Origin: Paludibacteraceae bacterium
Lineage (GTDB): Bacteria > Bacteroidota > Bacteroidia > Bacteroidales > Paludibacteraceae
Length of the DNA stretch: 54,238 nt
NCBI GenBank assembly: GCA_017553575.1
Contig: JAFZKQ010000121.1
Location: forward strand, 1 to 54,238
Direction of reading: 5' to 3'
The position numbers and the translations under genes were made by a program. The first letter of the stretch is position 1. Every line of letters begins with the position of its first letter. This document shows positions 9,607 to 18,520 of this stretch, in pieces. The notes under the pieces were generated by a model. It had not been told where the DNA came from, did not search any database, and saw only the letters and a program-made list of their open reading frames with translations.

Positions 9607-9763
9607 AATATCTACACTATTTTTTCAATTCCCACACTTTCAACTCTTTATCGATTCCGAATCTCTGGAAATTGCCCCTCTACGGGTGTTTTGATCTGAT
9701 AGTGCAATATTCGGCAAAATCCACGATTTATGCAAAAAATAGCCCTCTCTTTTGCGATGGATT

Positions 9764-11065
9764 CTAAAAATTCGCCCCCTTCTTGTTTTTTGGACGTATA
9801 CGTTTTCCAAAAGATCCATACACAACCAGCCCAAAGCCCAAAAGGAACGGCAAAAGCCAATAATCTCCCCAGAAGTGAACCGTGCTGTAAATTGCATTAT
9901 AGTAGATCGTAACCTTGCGGGGATGGATCAAGGCAAAAAACGGCGAAACAGTTACAGTTTGACCCGTATTTACGGCCACTCTACTGATATTACCCTCCTC
10001 ATCGGCCTGTAGATCTTCCCCCTCCCACTTCAGATCCACCTTATTCCAACCAGCGGTCTCCACCTCCGCCTCTATTGGGAAATGAAGCCCGTCATGCAGT
10101 TTGCCGATATGCCAAATGGCCATTGCGGAACTTCCGATAAGGATAGCCACACCCAAAACCGAAATCCACACATAATGCCCCCATTCCCGAACAGGTTCTT
10201 CCTTTCCCTTCGGCTCCAAAAGCGATGACTGTTTGAGTTCGTCCGACAACTCTGACGATTGTGGATTGTCTTTCGAATTTACATAGGGCTCTTGAGATGA
10301 AGTTTCCAAAGGCAACTTCCCATGCTTACGAAGGAACATACGCCTATTCATCATGCGGTTTTCCTCCCGCCTCGGTTCCACGGAAATGACCCTATTAATT
10401 TCATCGTCGAACTCATCCACTATCTTGAGTCCCCTCCGCTTTGCCTCCCGGAGCACGAGGAATCCGCCCCAACAGAGTGCAACACTCACACAAAGAGACA
10501 AATAGCCTATAATCAAAGAGAGAATTTCACTATCGTGGTAACACATTATCGCAGTGGGAAATCCGAACGAAAAAACAGTCAATCCCAAAATAAGGAGCAA
10601 ATAGAACCGCCTTTTAAACGAACGCCTCTCCTTATTTTCAGGCATCTGCATATCCTTCTCTTTAGGCTTTGGCATTACTATATACATCTTCTGAAGAGAA
10701 GTCAAATCTACCTCAAGATGCCAAATCCAAGTCATCGTTATTATCTTGTTCGCTGCCATATAGACCCCAAAATAGAGGAAGAGAAACGTAAAGGAAAGGC
10801 AGAAAACGAAAAAGAATATATAATAGGGTTCACTCTCAATAAGGATGGGCGAAGTAAATTCCGAATATAATCTATTCAGCAAAAGGAGGGGGAATGAGAA
10901 CGCAGACATCACGCCACCAAAGACCCCAATAAGAATAAACAGGATTCCCACATAGCGTTTTTTACCAATCACCATTATCCAACGACCCCTTACAATCGCA
11001 TGGTTGTCAGGATTTTTCATCGGATCATACCGCCACAAATATCTTTCTCTTCGACTCCTATACAT
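9764..11065 (-). CDS. Six-helix membrane protein of unknown function, last gene of the surface-protein cluster
   Basis: A 433-residue inner-membrane protein that I do not recognise. Hydrophobic segments lie at about residues 37-62, 82-108, 153-175, 181-205, 302-324 and 397-419. A long charged cytoplasmic-looking loop (about 206-300, with RREENRMMNRRMFLRKHGK and an S/E/K-rich stretch) separates the first four helices from the last two. Between helices 5 and 6 lies a region of about 70 residues that reads like a small beta domain (KVDLKWEGEDLQADEEGN). It starts 15 bp after the stop of the LRR/C10-like gene, so it is probably the last gene of the same transcript. A role in anchoring or exporting the large proteins is only a guess from position. 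A start at the in-frame ATG at residue 16 is also possible. Confidence 0.75.
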   Translation of the reverse strand: MYRSRRERYLWRYDPMKNPDNHAIVRGRWIMVIGKKRYVGILFILIGVFGGVMSAFSFPLLLLNRLYSEFTSPILIESEPYYIFFFVFCLSFTFLFLYFGVYMAANKIITMTWIWHLEVDLTSLQKMYIVMPKPKEKDMQMPENKERRSFKRRFYLLLILGLTVFSFGFPTAIMCYHDSEILSLIIGYLSLCVSVALCWGGFLVLREAKRRGLKIVDEFDDEINRVISVEPRREENRMMNRRMFLRKHGKLPLETSSQEPYVNSKDNPQSSELSDELKQSSLLEPKGKEEPVREWGHYVWISVLGVAILIGSSAMAIWHIGKLHDGLHFPIEAEVETAGWNKVDLKWEGEDLQADEEGNISRVAVNTGQTVTVSPFFALIHPRKVTIYYNAIYSTVHFWGDYWLLPFLLGFGLVVYGSFGKRIRPKNKKGANF

Positions 11066-11080
11066 AATTCATGTTTTTAA

Positions 11081-13696
11081 TCATTCAACCAAAACCTTTT
11101 GTGACACGCCACCTATTTCTACGATATAAACACCAGAATCTTTGACATCTATTGTAGAGACGATGTGCACATCGTCTCTACGGGCGATCAAACGACCCAT
11201 TGAATCATAAACGCGGATAGCCGAGGTGGCATTTTCCACCACGATGGTGTGAGGGAGGGTATAGAGGGTAATATCGCCATTTGACTGGTTGTCAACGACA
11301 GCATTATCATTCATCGGAAGATAGGTTTCAATTCCACGATACTCATTGTCGAGATTTATCATCGTGGTGTTTATCGGCTCCCATAAATATAACCAACCGT
11401 CATAGTCGCCCCTCCAGCCGAAAAGCAGATGGACCTGCAAACGTCCATCCACAAACCTTGCGCCATCAAGCACCATGGCATGGTCACTACTTTTATCAGC
11501 CGTGTAGCAATGCAACATCATAGGACGATTGCCTGCCAATTCTTCTACAATTAAGCGTTCCATTTCGACCTTCCCCAATTCCGTCGGATAAGCAAAAGCC
11601 CTACGTTCCACATCAAAGTTTTCAACCACTTTCTTCGATGAAACGGCATAAATATAGCGAGACGTTTCCAATTTGTTCTCTTGTGGAGTTGTTTCCGTCA
11701 ATTCGCACTCAACTTTCGAGAGGTCAACCGTCATACTCTTAGGCAAAAGATGATGATACAAAAGGATCTGCGCAATCGCAAGGTTGCCACAACCCATATA
11801 AGTATCGTCCGTAAAAGCAAGCCGATAGTCACCATTCTGGTTCCAATGGGTTTTCAGGTGCAAATATACGAAATCAGTTACATCAGAAGCATTTGAAACC
11901 TTCACCAAACGAACATACCGAACCTTCCTCGATGCACTACTACCATATATGCCACTCGACAAATCGAAATAAGAAGAATTCTCATCATCTCCGCCGTTCA
12001 TCCAATAAACACCATTGTGTGGTGCCGAAACCACCTGCAATCGATTGAAAACCGCCATTTGATTTGCTGTCGGCAACGACCATTCCTCGCCTGTCAACTC
12101 CGAATAGGCTTCAGCGACCACAAGCGCATCCGCATGGTTCCACATTCCCAGATAGGGGCTAAGTTCGTAACGGTTGCCGTCCGATTCCACCACAAGATTT
12201 TCGGAAATCGTGCGGACAAGAACCACACCGTATTGCGCCGAAAGTCCTGCTGCCGCATTGTGGTAAGATTTTCCGTCAGAAAAATCCAAGAACCAAACAT
12301 ACGGCGTATTTTTCAATCCGTCACGCGTCAACGACCAATAACGCATCGTGCCAAAATCAATTCCAAGATTCTCCCTTTCGTTATAAATCAACTCCAACTC
12401 CTCGGATGAAGGTAGTCGCCAATCGGAAAAACCACCTCCTTTTTCGTCCAAAGCCATCATTGTAGCAGTAGCCCAATCGAGAGTTCCCTCTATCCGTTTT
12501 ACTTCAAGATAGGTGTTATTCGACTCATCCGCAAAAAAGACCACTCCACCGCCAGAGCCTTTGTCGCCGACGACATACGCCTGCGCTGAATGTGGAGTGC
12601 GAACGTTGGCGTAATGCATAAACTCATTGTTTGCCAACAACTTATTCGTCGTCAATGCCAATTCTTCAAAATTCAATTCGCCCTCACCAATGGTTTCGTA
12701 TTTGTAACCATACTCCACCGCATATTTATGAGCCTCGGAACCAGCCGTGACAATGAGTGTCGCTTTTTGAGGGAACGCCACATAACCTATGCTTTTCACA
12801 CTTTCAGGTATCTCAACTTTAGAAAGCATACCACACGAAGAAAAGGCCTCCCTTCCAATCTCCTCAATCCCCTCTTCCAGCACAAGTTCCTCAATCCCTA
12901 CACAATTTCGGAAAGCCATATCTCCAATTTTCTTCACACTCGCCGGAATGTGCACCTTTGAAAGCGAAGAATTGTTGTTGAAGGCATACTCCTCAATCTC
13001 TGAAACTCCCTCATTTATAACGACTTCTTTAAGACTTGTAGCATTTGTAAAACAAGAAGCTGGGATGGAGAGAAGTGTTCCGGGAAATGATATTACCTCC
13101 AAATCATGACAATCATAAAATGCATAAGTTCCGATAGATTCAAGACCTTCGGGCAAAACCGCAGAGACAAGAGCCGTCTCCCTAAAAGCATTTCCACCTA
13201 TCGACTTCAACGAGGAAGGAAATTGAACCGACGATAGATCCGTCTGGCCACGGAATTGACTGCCCCTTATTTCGGTTGTTCCTTCGGGAATAATCAAAAA
13301 ACCGTTTATATATATAACTCCGTTGGAATTTGTTCCGCCTAAAGTACGGACATTTGCCGTAAGAGTAAGTTCCTTCGGCATAGATTCAAGAGAGAAGCGA
13401 CAAACTGCGCTTTTCGGATTCGTTCCTGCTGACATTTCTGTAGTATCCGACCAAACCATCCTACCGTCAGCTACAATATTCACATCTTTAAGGCAAAGCT
13501 TGTTCGAACCACTTGTGTATAAAAAGGTAATGGAATTCTCACCCTCTACAAAATTTGAGACATCAAAATTCCACACATGCTCCGTCCACTCGGCAGTAAA
13601 CTCGCCCGACTTCCATTCGCACACCTGGGCCGACAAATGAATAGCCGTCACCATCCACATCCCTATCAAAAGCAACCTTCTTATCATAATCCGCAT
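11081..13696 (-). CDS. T9SS-exported LRR_5 protein with a C10 (streptopain)-like cysteine protease domain
   Basis: An 871-residue exported protein. Signal peptide at 1-24 (ends HLSAQ). Residues 25-125 are one copy of the beta-sandwich-like module shared with the next two genes (SGEFTAEWTEHVWNF, YTSGSNKLCLKDV, GGTNSNG). Residues 130-330 are BspA-type LRR_5 repeats (for example LKSIGGNAFRETA). About 365-500 resembles DUF1566/FISUMP domains (WRLPSSEELELIY). About 605-790 looks like a C10 peptidase: GCGNLAIAQILLYHH places a cysteine at 636 where streptopain has its nucleophile, SSDHAMVLDG gives His739, and a FGWRGDYDGWLYL stretch matches the NWGWGG-DGFF region. The last 60 residues are a T9SS sorting domain (GVYIVEIGGVSQKVLVE). 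It lies third in the cluster. Surface location follows from the sorting signal; protease activity is inferred. Confidence 0.8.
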   Translation of the reverse strand: MRIMIRRLLLIGMWMVTAIHLSAQVCEWKSGEFTAEWTEHVWNFDVSNFVEGENSITFLYTSGSNKLCLKDVNIVADGRMVWSDTTEMSAGTNPKSAVCRFSLESMPKELTLTANVRTLGGTNSNGVIYINGFLIIPEGTTEIRGSQFRGQTDLSSVQFPSSLKSIGGNAFRETALVSAVLPEGLESIGTYAFYDCHDLEVISFPGTLLSIPASCFTNATSLKEVVINEGVSEIEEYAFNNNSSLSKVHIPASVKKIGDMAFRNCVGIEELVLEEGIEEIGREAFSSCGMLSKVEIPESVKSIGYVAFPQKATLIVTAGSEAHKYAVEYGYKYETIGEGELNFEELALTTNKLLANNEFMHYANVRTPHSAQAYVVGDKGSGGGVVFFADESNNTYLEVKRIEGTLDWATATMMALDEKGGGFSDWRLPSSEELELIYNERENLGIDFGTMRYWSLTRDGLKNTPYVWFLDFSDGKSYHNAAAGLSAQYGVVLVRTISENLVVESDGNRYELSPYLGMWNHADALVVAEAYSELTGEEWSLPTANQMAVFNRLQVVSAPHNGVYWMNGGDDENSSYFDLSSGIYGSSASRKVRYVRLVKVSNASDVTDFVYLHLKTHWNQNGDYRLAFTDDTYMGCGNLAIAQILLYHHLLPKSMTVDLSKVECELTETTPQENKLETSRYIYAVSSKKVVENFDVERRAFAYPTELGKVEMERLIVEELAGNRPMMLHCYTADKSSDHAMVLDGARFVDGRLQVHLLFGWRGDYDGWLYLWEPINTTMINLDNEYRGIETYLPMNDNAVVDNQSNGDITLYTLPHTIVVENATSAIRVYDSMGRLIARRDDVHIVSTIDVKDSGVYIVEIGGVSQKVLVE
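11154..11181. repeat. Perfect 28-bp palindrome inside a coding region, copy 1
   Basis: The arm GTAGAGACGATGTG is followed directly by its exact reverse complement. It lies in frame in the sorting-domain coding region, where it encodes RRDDVHIVST. An identical copy is at 13784-13811. The third cluster gene has a different, non-palindromic sequence at the equivalent place. Confidence 0.9.
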
Positions 13697-13710
13697 CTTT
13701 TCAAATCCCG

Positions 13711-16700
13711 CTATTCTACCCGCACCTTTTGCGACACCCCACCTATTTCTACGATATAAACACCAGAATCTTTGACATCTATTGTAGAGACGATGTGCAC
13801 ATCGTCTCTACGGGCGATCAAACGACCCATTGAATCATAGACGCGGATAGCCGAGGTGGCGTTTTCCACCACGATGGTGCGGGGAAGGGTGTAGATGTTT
13901 TGACAAACAATCGATTGAAAATCGCCAACAGCATTAGATCCACCCAGATAATCCACCTTTATCGTTCCGTAGGATTCCGTACCACCGCCCGTTTTAGCCA
14001 ATGCGTAGAGTTCTAATTTCTCCGTGCCCGCAGGAACCGTAATCTCATAAACGATCTGGCGAGGATTGGATCCTGCTGAACGCATTTCCGGAATGTAGGA
14101 GATAGCCGTCCCGTCTGCGACAAAAAGCGCATCCGCCAAGCAAAGACGACATGCACCTCTTGTATATTTGAACGTTATCTTGTAATCGCCACCACCCTTG
14201 AGCGCATCCGAAAAATCCCAACGACGGCGGACATTGGTCGACAAGAAATCGCCCGTCTCCCAACCTATAGTCGATGCCGAATCAGCATTCGCCCCATCCT
14301 CCATGATCTTTGCCACGATCTCCTCCTCTGGCTCAGGCAAAAGTTCTATCGGATAATTGTTATCCATCGCATAATAGAAGGCAGCAGAGCCATACTTCAC
14401 CACCCACACCACATTCTTCGAGGTGACTGATTTTCCGAAAGTTGTGACACTCTCTGGAACCTCTATTCTTTCAATACCTGTGTTCTGGAAGGCATTGTTG
14501 TCGATTTTTCGCACACCGGACTCGATTACCACCTTAGTGAGATTTTGGGCTCCTTGAAATGCCCGTGAACTAATGCACGACACTGAACCATCAACGATGA
14601 CACTCTGTACATTTGGATATAAATCTTGGAAAGCAATCGAGGAAGGCGACTCTATCGTATCCATACAGACAATTTCCTTCAAGGAACACCATTCAACTTC
14701 TGACTTCTCCAAAGTTTCATTCTTTGAAATATCCTTTGTGTCTATCCTATAAAACGTCAACTTTTTACCATCAGTCACGTACCACGTCACATAGCCATTA
14801 TACAAAATAGGGACACAACTTGAGAGATGTCCCTCAAACGAATATTGTTCACCCAAAGTTCCGTCACCCCCTACATGCATGTAAAACACCTCGTCACCCA
14901 TCGACCAAAGAAGCAAGAAATCATCTTTCCCATATTTCACCAAGTGAGGCGTACGTACCGACTCTGAGCCCTCTGGATAAGTAGTAACCTGCCTATGGAT
15001 ATGTTCACCAAATCCATCTGGCAAATCAGGAGTTGCTGTTATGTACAAATTACGGGTAGGATTACTGAACTCCTTAAAGTGAGCAGTGTCAACCATCACG
15101 TATGCAGTCAAGAAGTGCGTTTCAGAACTTGTAAATCCTCCAACACTCGCTCCTGTATAATTGTCGCCTATCTCTCCTGGGAAATTGCAAACTCTTGTCG
15201 AGTAATAAGAACCTGCCACATTTTCACTTATCGGATTTTTGTTTTTCCCTATAATAATGGCTCGCGGATAAGCATCCCCATGATCAAGCCCCGCATAAAA
15301 TCCATTTTTAGTTGTCTGTAGTTGGTTAAAGGAATGACTCGCATATTGTATATAACTTCCACCTAAGCCTGTTTGCTTGTAGACTAAAGATAAGTCCCTC
15401 TTATCTATATCCAAAAAGACATTCGCTTGATGCGACACGCCGTCGGAGCCCTTATACATACCATGGGCAGTTCGTACAAACAGAAAATCATCGCTTTCCA
15501 TCATCGTAAGCTGAGAAGCTGAAAATGGTTGGCTTGTATTACAACCAAACAAAGAAAGGGCATTGACCCGATTCCAATCCTTGTCGTATTGAATAATCCT
15601 AAACGTCTCCACCTCGTCGGAATCGGCTGAATTATTCTGACCCTGAACCACATAAAAAGAGCCATTCCTCGATGCAAAGAAGCCTCCAAAAGAAGGAAGT
15701 TCACGAGCAATCTTTTTCGTAGCCACACTCTCGAACTGCGAAGTAAAATATTCAATCAAGATACTGTCACCCACATTAACCAACATCAACAAATTATTGT
15801 CAACCTCCGTCAAATAAGAGTTCGAAACGGCTGAAACCTGATAATAATTCTGCCGTTCTTTATTAGCACTATATTTCTTGCCATAAACAGAATGGAGCGT
15901 ATCACGTTCCTTCCCTATTAGTTTAACTTCCGAATCGTCAAACTTATATTGCCTACCGCTCCAATATTCATCGCCATCGGTCATATAAGAGGGCCGCACC
16001 AACTCCTCTTCTTTATTCTTGGAGTACTCCCTATACGTGTCGGTGACGTTGACGAGATACCAGCCATGCGACATTACCCATTCATCCACATAAGGATTAT
16101 TGTAATTCCGTAAAGAGATTAGCGACGAAGGGAAAGGATTGCCTTCAATGGAACGAACAAAAGTTCCCAAGGACATTTTTTGTATCATCGTATAGTACTC
16201 ATATTGACCATCCGACAAAGAGTCCGCTATCAACAACTCTAAAAACGGATTTGTTTTGACCTTTTTGATACCAAGCAAAGAGGCGATCTCCTCCATTTTC
16301 GAACCCTCTTTTGTATAACACACAGAACCAGCGACAACAGATACCTCATCAATATCCACAAAATGAAATACTAGGTTTCCGGCTATTGGAAAAGTCGACT
16401 TTCCCCAATCCTCAATGTTCGTCGTCAAATAAATATGTCGAAGAGAATCACAACCACTAAACGCCTCGTTACCAGCCATTGTCACAGTCGATGGAATGGT
16501 AATCTCTCGAATTGCAGCCCCCTTAAACAAACGAGCATTTAGGCTGGTAAGCTCCTCTGGCAACGACACCCTTGTCAGCGACGTGCAATTCTGAAATGTA
16601 GCATCTCCGATCGTTGTTACAGAAGAAGGAATATCGATCTCCTCAAGACTTCCACAATCAGCGAAGGCCTGCTTGCCTATCTCTGTTACAGTAGCGGTGG

Positions 16701-18495
16701 CTGGGAAAACAACTCGTTTTATCCTTGCATTCCCCTTATAGGCATTTGCCTTTATCGCCGTAGTGCCTGGTTTTATATATAAAACACTATCCTCCAATAT
16801 ATCATACCGTGCAGAAGCAAGCCACTGCTCAAAGCTCTGTACGGGATCATTGCCGATGAGTGTAAGCCGCTTGTCGAAAGAGAAAAAAGCATGGGCCTCT
16901 GAATACTTGTCCACCCGTATCTCAGTCAGGCTATCGCACAAAGAAAAGATTTCCGAGCCTAATTCCGTCACTGTGGATGGGATGGTAATTTCTCGAATCG
17001 CCGTTTTTCTAAAAAGACGATAAGGCATATTCGTCAGGCCCTCATGCAACGTCACTTTCGTCAACAACGAATCGTTTTGGAACACCGACTCTCCGATAGT
17101 TGTCACCGATGATGGAATGTCTATCTCCTCAAGACTTCCACAATCAGCGAAGGCCTGCTTGCCTATCTCTGTCACAGTAGCGGTGGCTGGGAAAACAACT
17201 CGCTTTATCCTTGCATTCCCCTTATAGGCATTTGCCTTTATCGCCGTAGTGCCTGGTTTTATATATAAAACACTATCCTCCAATATATCATACCGTGCAG
17301 AAGTAAGCCACTGCTCAAAGCTCTGTACGGGCTCGTTGTCGGTGAATGTAAGTCGCTTGTCGAAAGAGAAAAAGGCATGGGCATCGGAATATTTGTCCAC
17401 CCGAATCACAGTCAAACTATCAGAAAAAAGTTCCGAGCCAAATTCCGTCACTGTTGACGGAATCGTGATCTCACGAATCGAGGTCCCTTTAAAAAGTCGA
17501 TATGGCATATTCGTTAGCCCCTCATGTAGCGTCACTTTCGTCAGCGCCGAATCGTTTTGGAACGCTGCATTCCCGATTGTTGTCACCGAAGATGGAATAT
17601 ACACTTCTTCAAGATTAGTACAACTATGGAAGGCAAGACTGCCGATTTTTGTCACCGTGGAAGGAATCACCACTTTCTTGAGAGTTTTATTTCCATAATA
17701 GGCACTGCCTCCGATTTCCGTAGTGCCTTCGGGAATATATAAGACACCGTTTATGTATATGATTCCTTTGGAACTCGTACCTCCTACCGTGCGAGCCGCT
17801 GCCGTAAGCGTGAGCGTTGTTGGAACGGCATCAAGATCGAAGAGATAAGTTATACTCTTCGGATTCGTCCCTGCGGACATCTCCGCACTGTCCGCCAACA
17901 CACACTTACCGTCGGCTATGACATTCACATCCTTAAGACAGAGTTTGTTCGAGCCACTTGTATATAAAAACGTGATAGTATTGCTACCCTTAACAAAACT
18001 TGAGGCATCAAACTCCCAGAAGTACTCCTTCCAATTGGTCATGAAATCGCCCGAGTTCCATGATTGCGAATTGGCTTCCACTCTCGGCTCGGGTTCATAA
18101 AGGCCTCCCGTGATTGTACCGTTAGAGTTCGTGCCGCCTGCCGTGCGGACATTGGCCGTAAGGATGAGGGTATTGGGTGCCGCATCAAGGTTGAAGACAT
18201 AAATCGCACTTTTCGGATTCGATCCAGCGGACAATTCCACACTGTCCGTCAACACCGTTTTCCCGTCGGCAACGATATTCACGTCCTTAAGGCACAGTTT
18301 ATGTGCACCGCTTGTATAGGTGAATTTGATGCAATTTTTCCCCTCCACAAATTTTGAGGCATCAAACTCCCATACGTGCTCTGCCCACTCCGTGGTGAAC
18401 TCGTCCGTCGCCCATTTGCCCAGTTGTTCTGTCTGAGCCGACAGCGGAAGCGCCGTCAACAGGCACGTCAATATCATGATTAATAACCTTCCCAT
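13711..18495 (-). CDS. T9SS-exported LRR_5 protein with three beta-sandwich-like modules and a propeller-like middle
   Basis: A 1594-residue exported protein. Signal peptide at 1-20 (ends PLSAQ). Two copies of the shared module lie at about 25-130 and 142-250 and a third near 1402-1520, each with YT(S/R)GA/S, CL(K/A)D and GGT-S-G landmarks. LRR_5 repeats fill about 255-760, including a 162-residue unit repeated in tandem from about residue 393. Residues about 780-1270 are non-LRR, with recurrent strands such as LLMLVNVGDS and NGSFYVVQGQN that suggest a beta-propeller; this is a weak call. A short LRR_5 block follows, then the third module, and a T9SS sorting domain at 1535-1594 almost identical to that of the downstream gene. 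The gap to the gene before is 25 bp and to the one after 14 bp. A surface adhesin or carbohydrate-binding role is likely; no catalytic motif seen. Confidence 0.8.
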   Translation of the reverse strand: MGRLLIMILTCLLTALPLSAQTEQLGKWATDEFTTEWAEHVWEFDASKFVEGKNCIKFTYTSGAHKLCLKDVNIVADGKTVLTDSVELSAGSNPKSAIYVFNLDAAPNTLILTANVRTAGGTNSNGTITGGLYEPEPRVEANSQSWNSGDFMTNWKEYFWEFDASSFVKGSNTITFLYTSGSNKLCLKDVNVIADGKCVLADSAEMSAGTNPKSITYLFDLDAVPTTLTLTAAARTVGGTSSKGIIYINGVLYIPEGTTEIGGSAYYGNKTLKKVVIPSTVTKIGSLAFHSCTNLEEVYIPSSVTTIGNAAFQNDSALTKVTLHEGLTNMPYRLFKGTSIREITIPSTVTEFGSELFSDSLTVIRVDKYSDAHAFFSFDKRLTFTDNEPVQSFEQWLTSARYDILEDSVLYIKPGTTAIKANAYKGNARIKRVVFPATATVTEIGKQAFADCGSLEEIDIPSSVTTIGESVFQNDSLLTKVTLHEGLTNMPYRLFRKTAIREITIPSTVTELGSEIFSLCDSLTEIRVDKYSEAHAFFSFDKRLTLIGNDPVQSFEQWLASARYDILEDSVLYIKPGTTAIKANAYKGNARIKRVVFPATATVTEIGKQAFADCGSLEEIDIPSSVTTIGDATFQNCTSLTRVSLPEELTSLNARLFKGAAIREITIPSTVTMAGNEAFSGCDSLRHIYLTTNIEDWGKSTFPIAGNLVFHFVDIDEVSVVAGSVCYTKEGSKMEEIASLLGIKKVKTNPFLELLIADSLSDGQYEYYTMIQKMSLGTFVRSIEGNPFPSSLISLRNYNNPYVDEWVMSHGWYLVNVTDTYREYSKNKEEELVRPSYMTDGDEYWSGRQYKFDDSEVKLIGKERDTLHSVYGKKYSANKERQNYYQVSAVSNSYLTEVDNNLLMLVNVGDSILIEYFTSQFESVATKKIARELPSFGGFFASRNGSFYVVQGQNNSADSDEVETFRIIQYDKDWNRVNALSLFGCNTSQPFSASQLTMMESDDFLFVRTAHGMYKGSDGVSHQANVFLDIDKRDLSLVYKQTGLGGSYIQYASHSFNQLQTTKNGFYAGLDHGDAYPRAIIIGKNKNPISENVAGSYYSTRVCNFPGEIGDNYTGASVGGFTSSETHFLTAYVMVDTAHFKEFSNPTRNLYITATPDLPDGFGEHIHRQVTTYPEGSESVRTPHLVKYGKDDFLLLWSMGDEVFYMHVGGDGTLGEQYSFEGHLSSCVPILYNGYVTWYVTDGKKLTFYRIDTKDISKNETLEKSEVEWCSLKEIVCMDTIESPSSIAFQDLYPNVQSVIVDGSVSCISSRAFQGAQNLTKVVIESGVRKIDNNAFQNTGIERIEVPESVTTFGKSVTSKNVVWVVKYGSAAFYYAMDNNYPIELLPEPEEEIVAKIMEDGANADSASTIGWETGDFLSTNVRRRWDFSDALKGGGDYKITFKYTRGACRLCLADALFVADGTAISYIPEMRSAGSNPRQIVYEITVPAGTEKLELYALAKTGGGTESYGTIKVDYLGGSNAVGDFQSIVCQNIYTLPRTIVVENATSAIRVYDSMGRLIARRDDVHIVSTIDVKDSGVYIVEIGGVSQKVRVE
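13784..13811. repeat. Perfect 28-bp palindrome inside a coding region, copy 2
   Basis: Identical to 11154-11181 and at the same place in the sorting-domain coding sequence. The flanking DNA (about 13725-13890 against 11100-11260) is also nearly identical between the two genes, so copy 2 and copy 1 share a recent common source. Confidence 0.9.
16640..17331 (-). repeat. In-frame tandem duplication (486-bp period) within the LRR region
   Basis: About 205 bp at 16640-16845 recurs at 17126-17331 with only a few differences. The offset is 486 bp, exactly 162 codons. The repeated protein unit runs from EQWLTSARYD through LRR_5 repeats to NDPVQSF. A more diverged third unit precedes it. Confidence 0.9.
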
Positions 18496-18520
18496 ACCCT
18501 ACATCTTAATTAGTTGCCAC

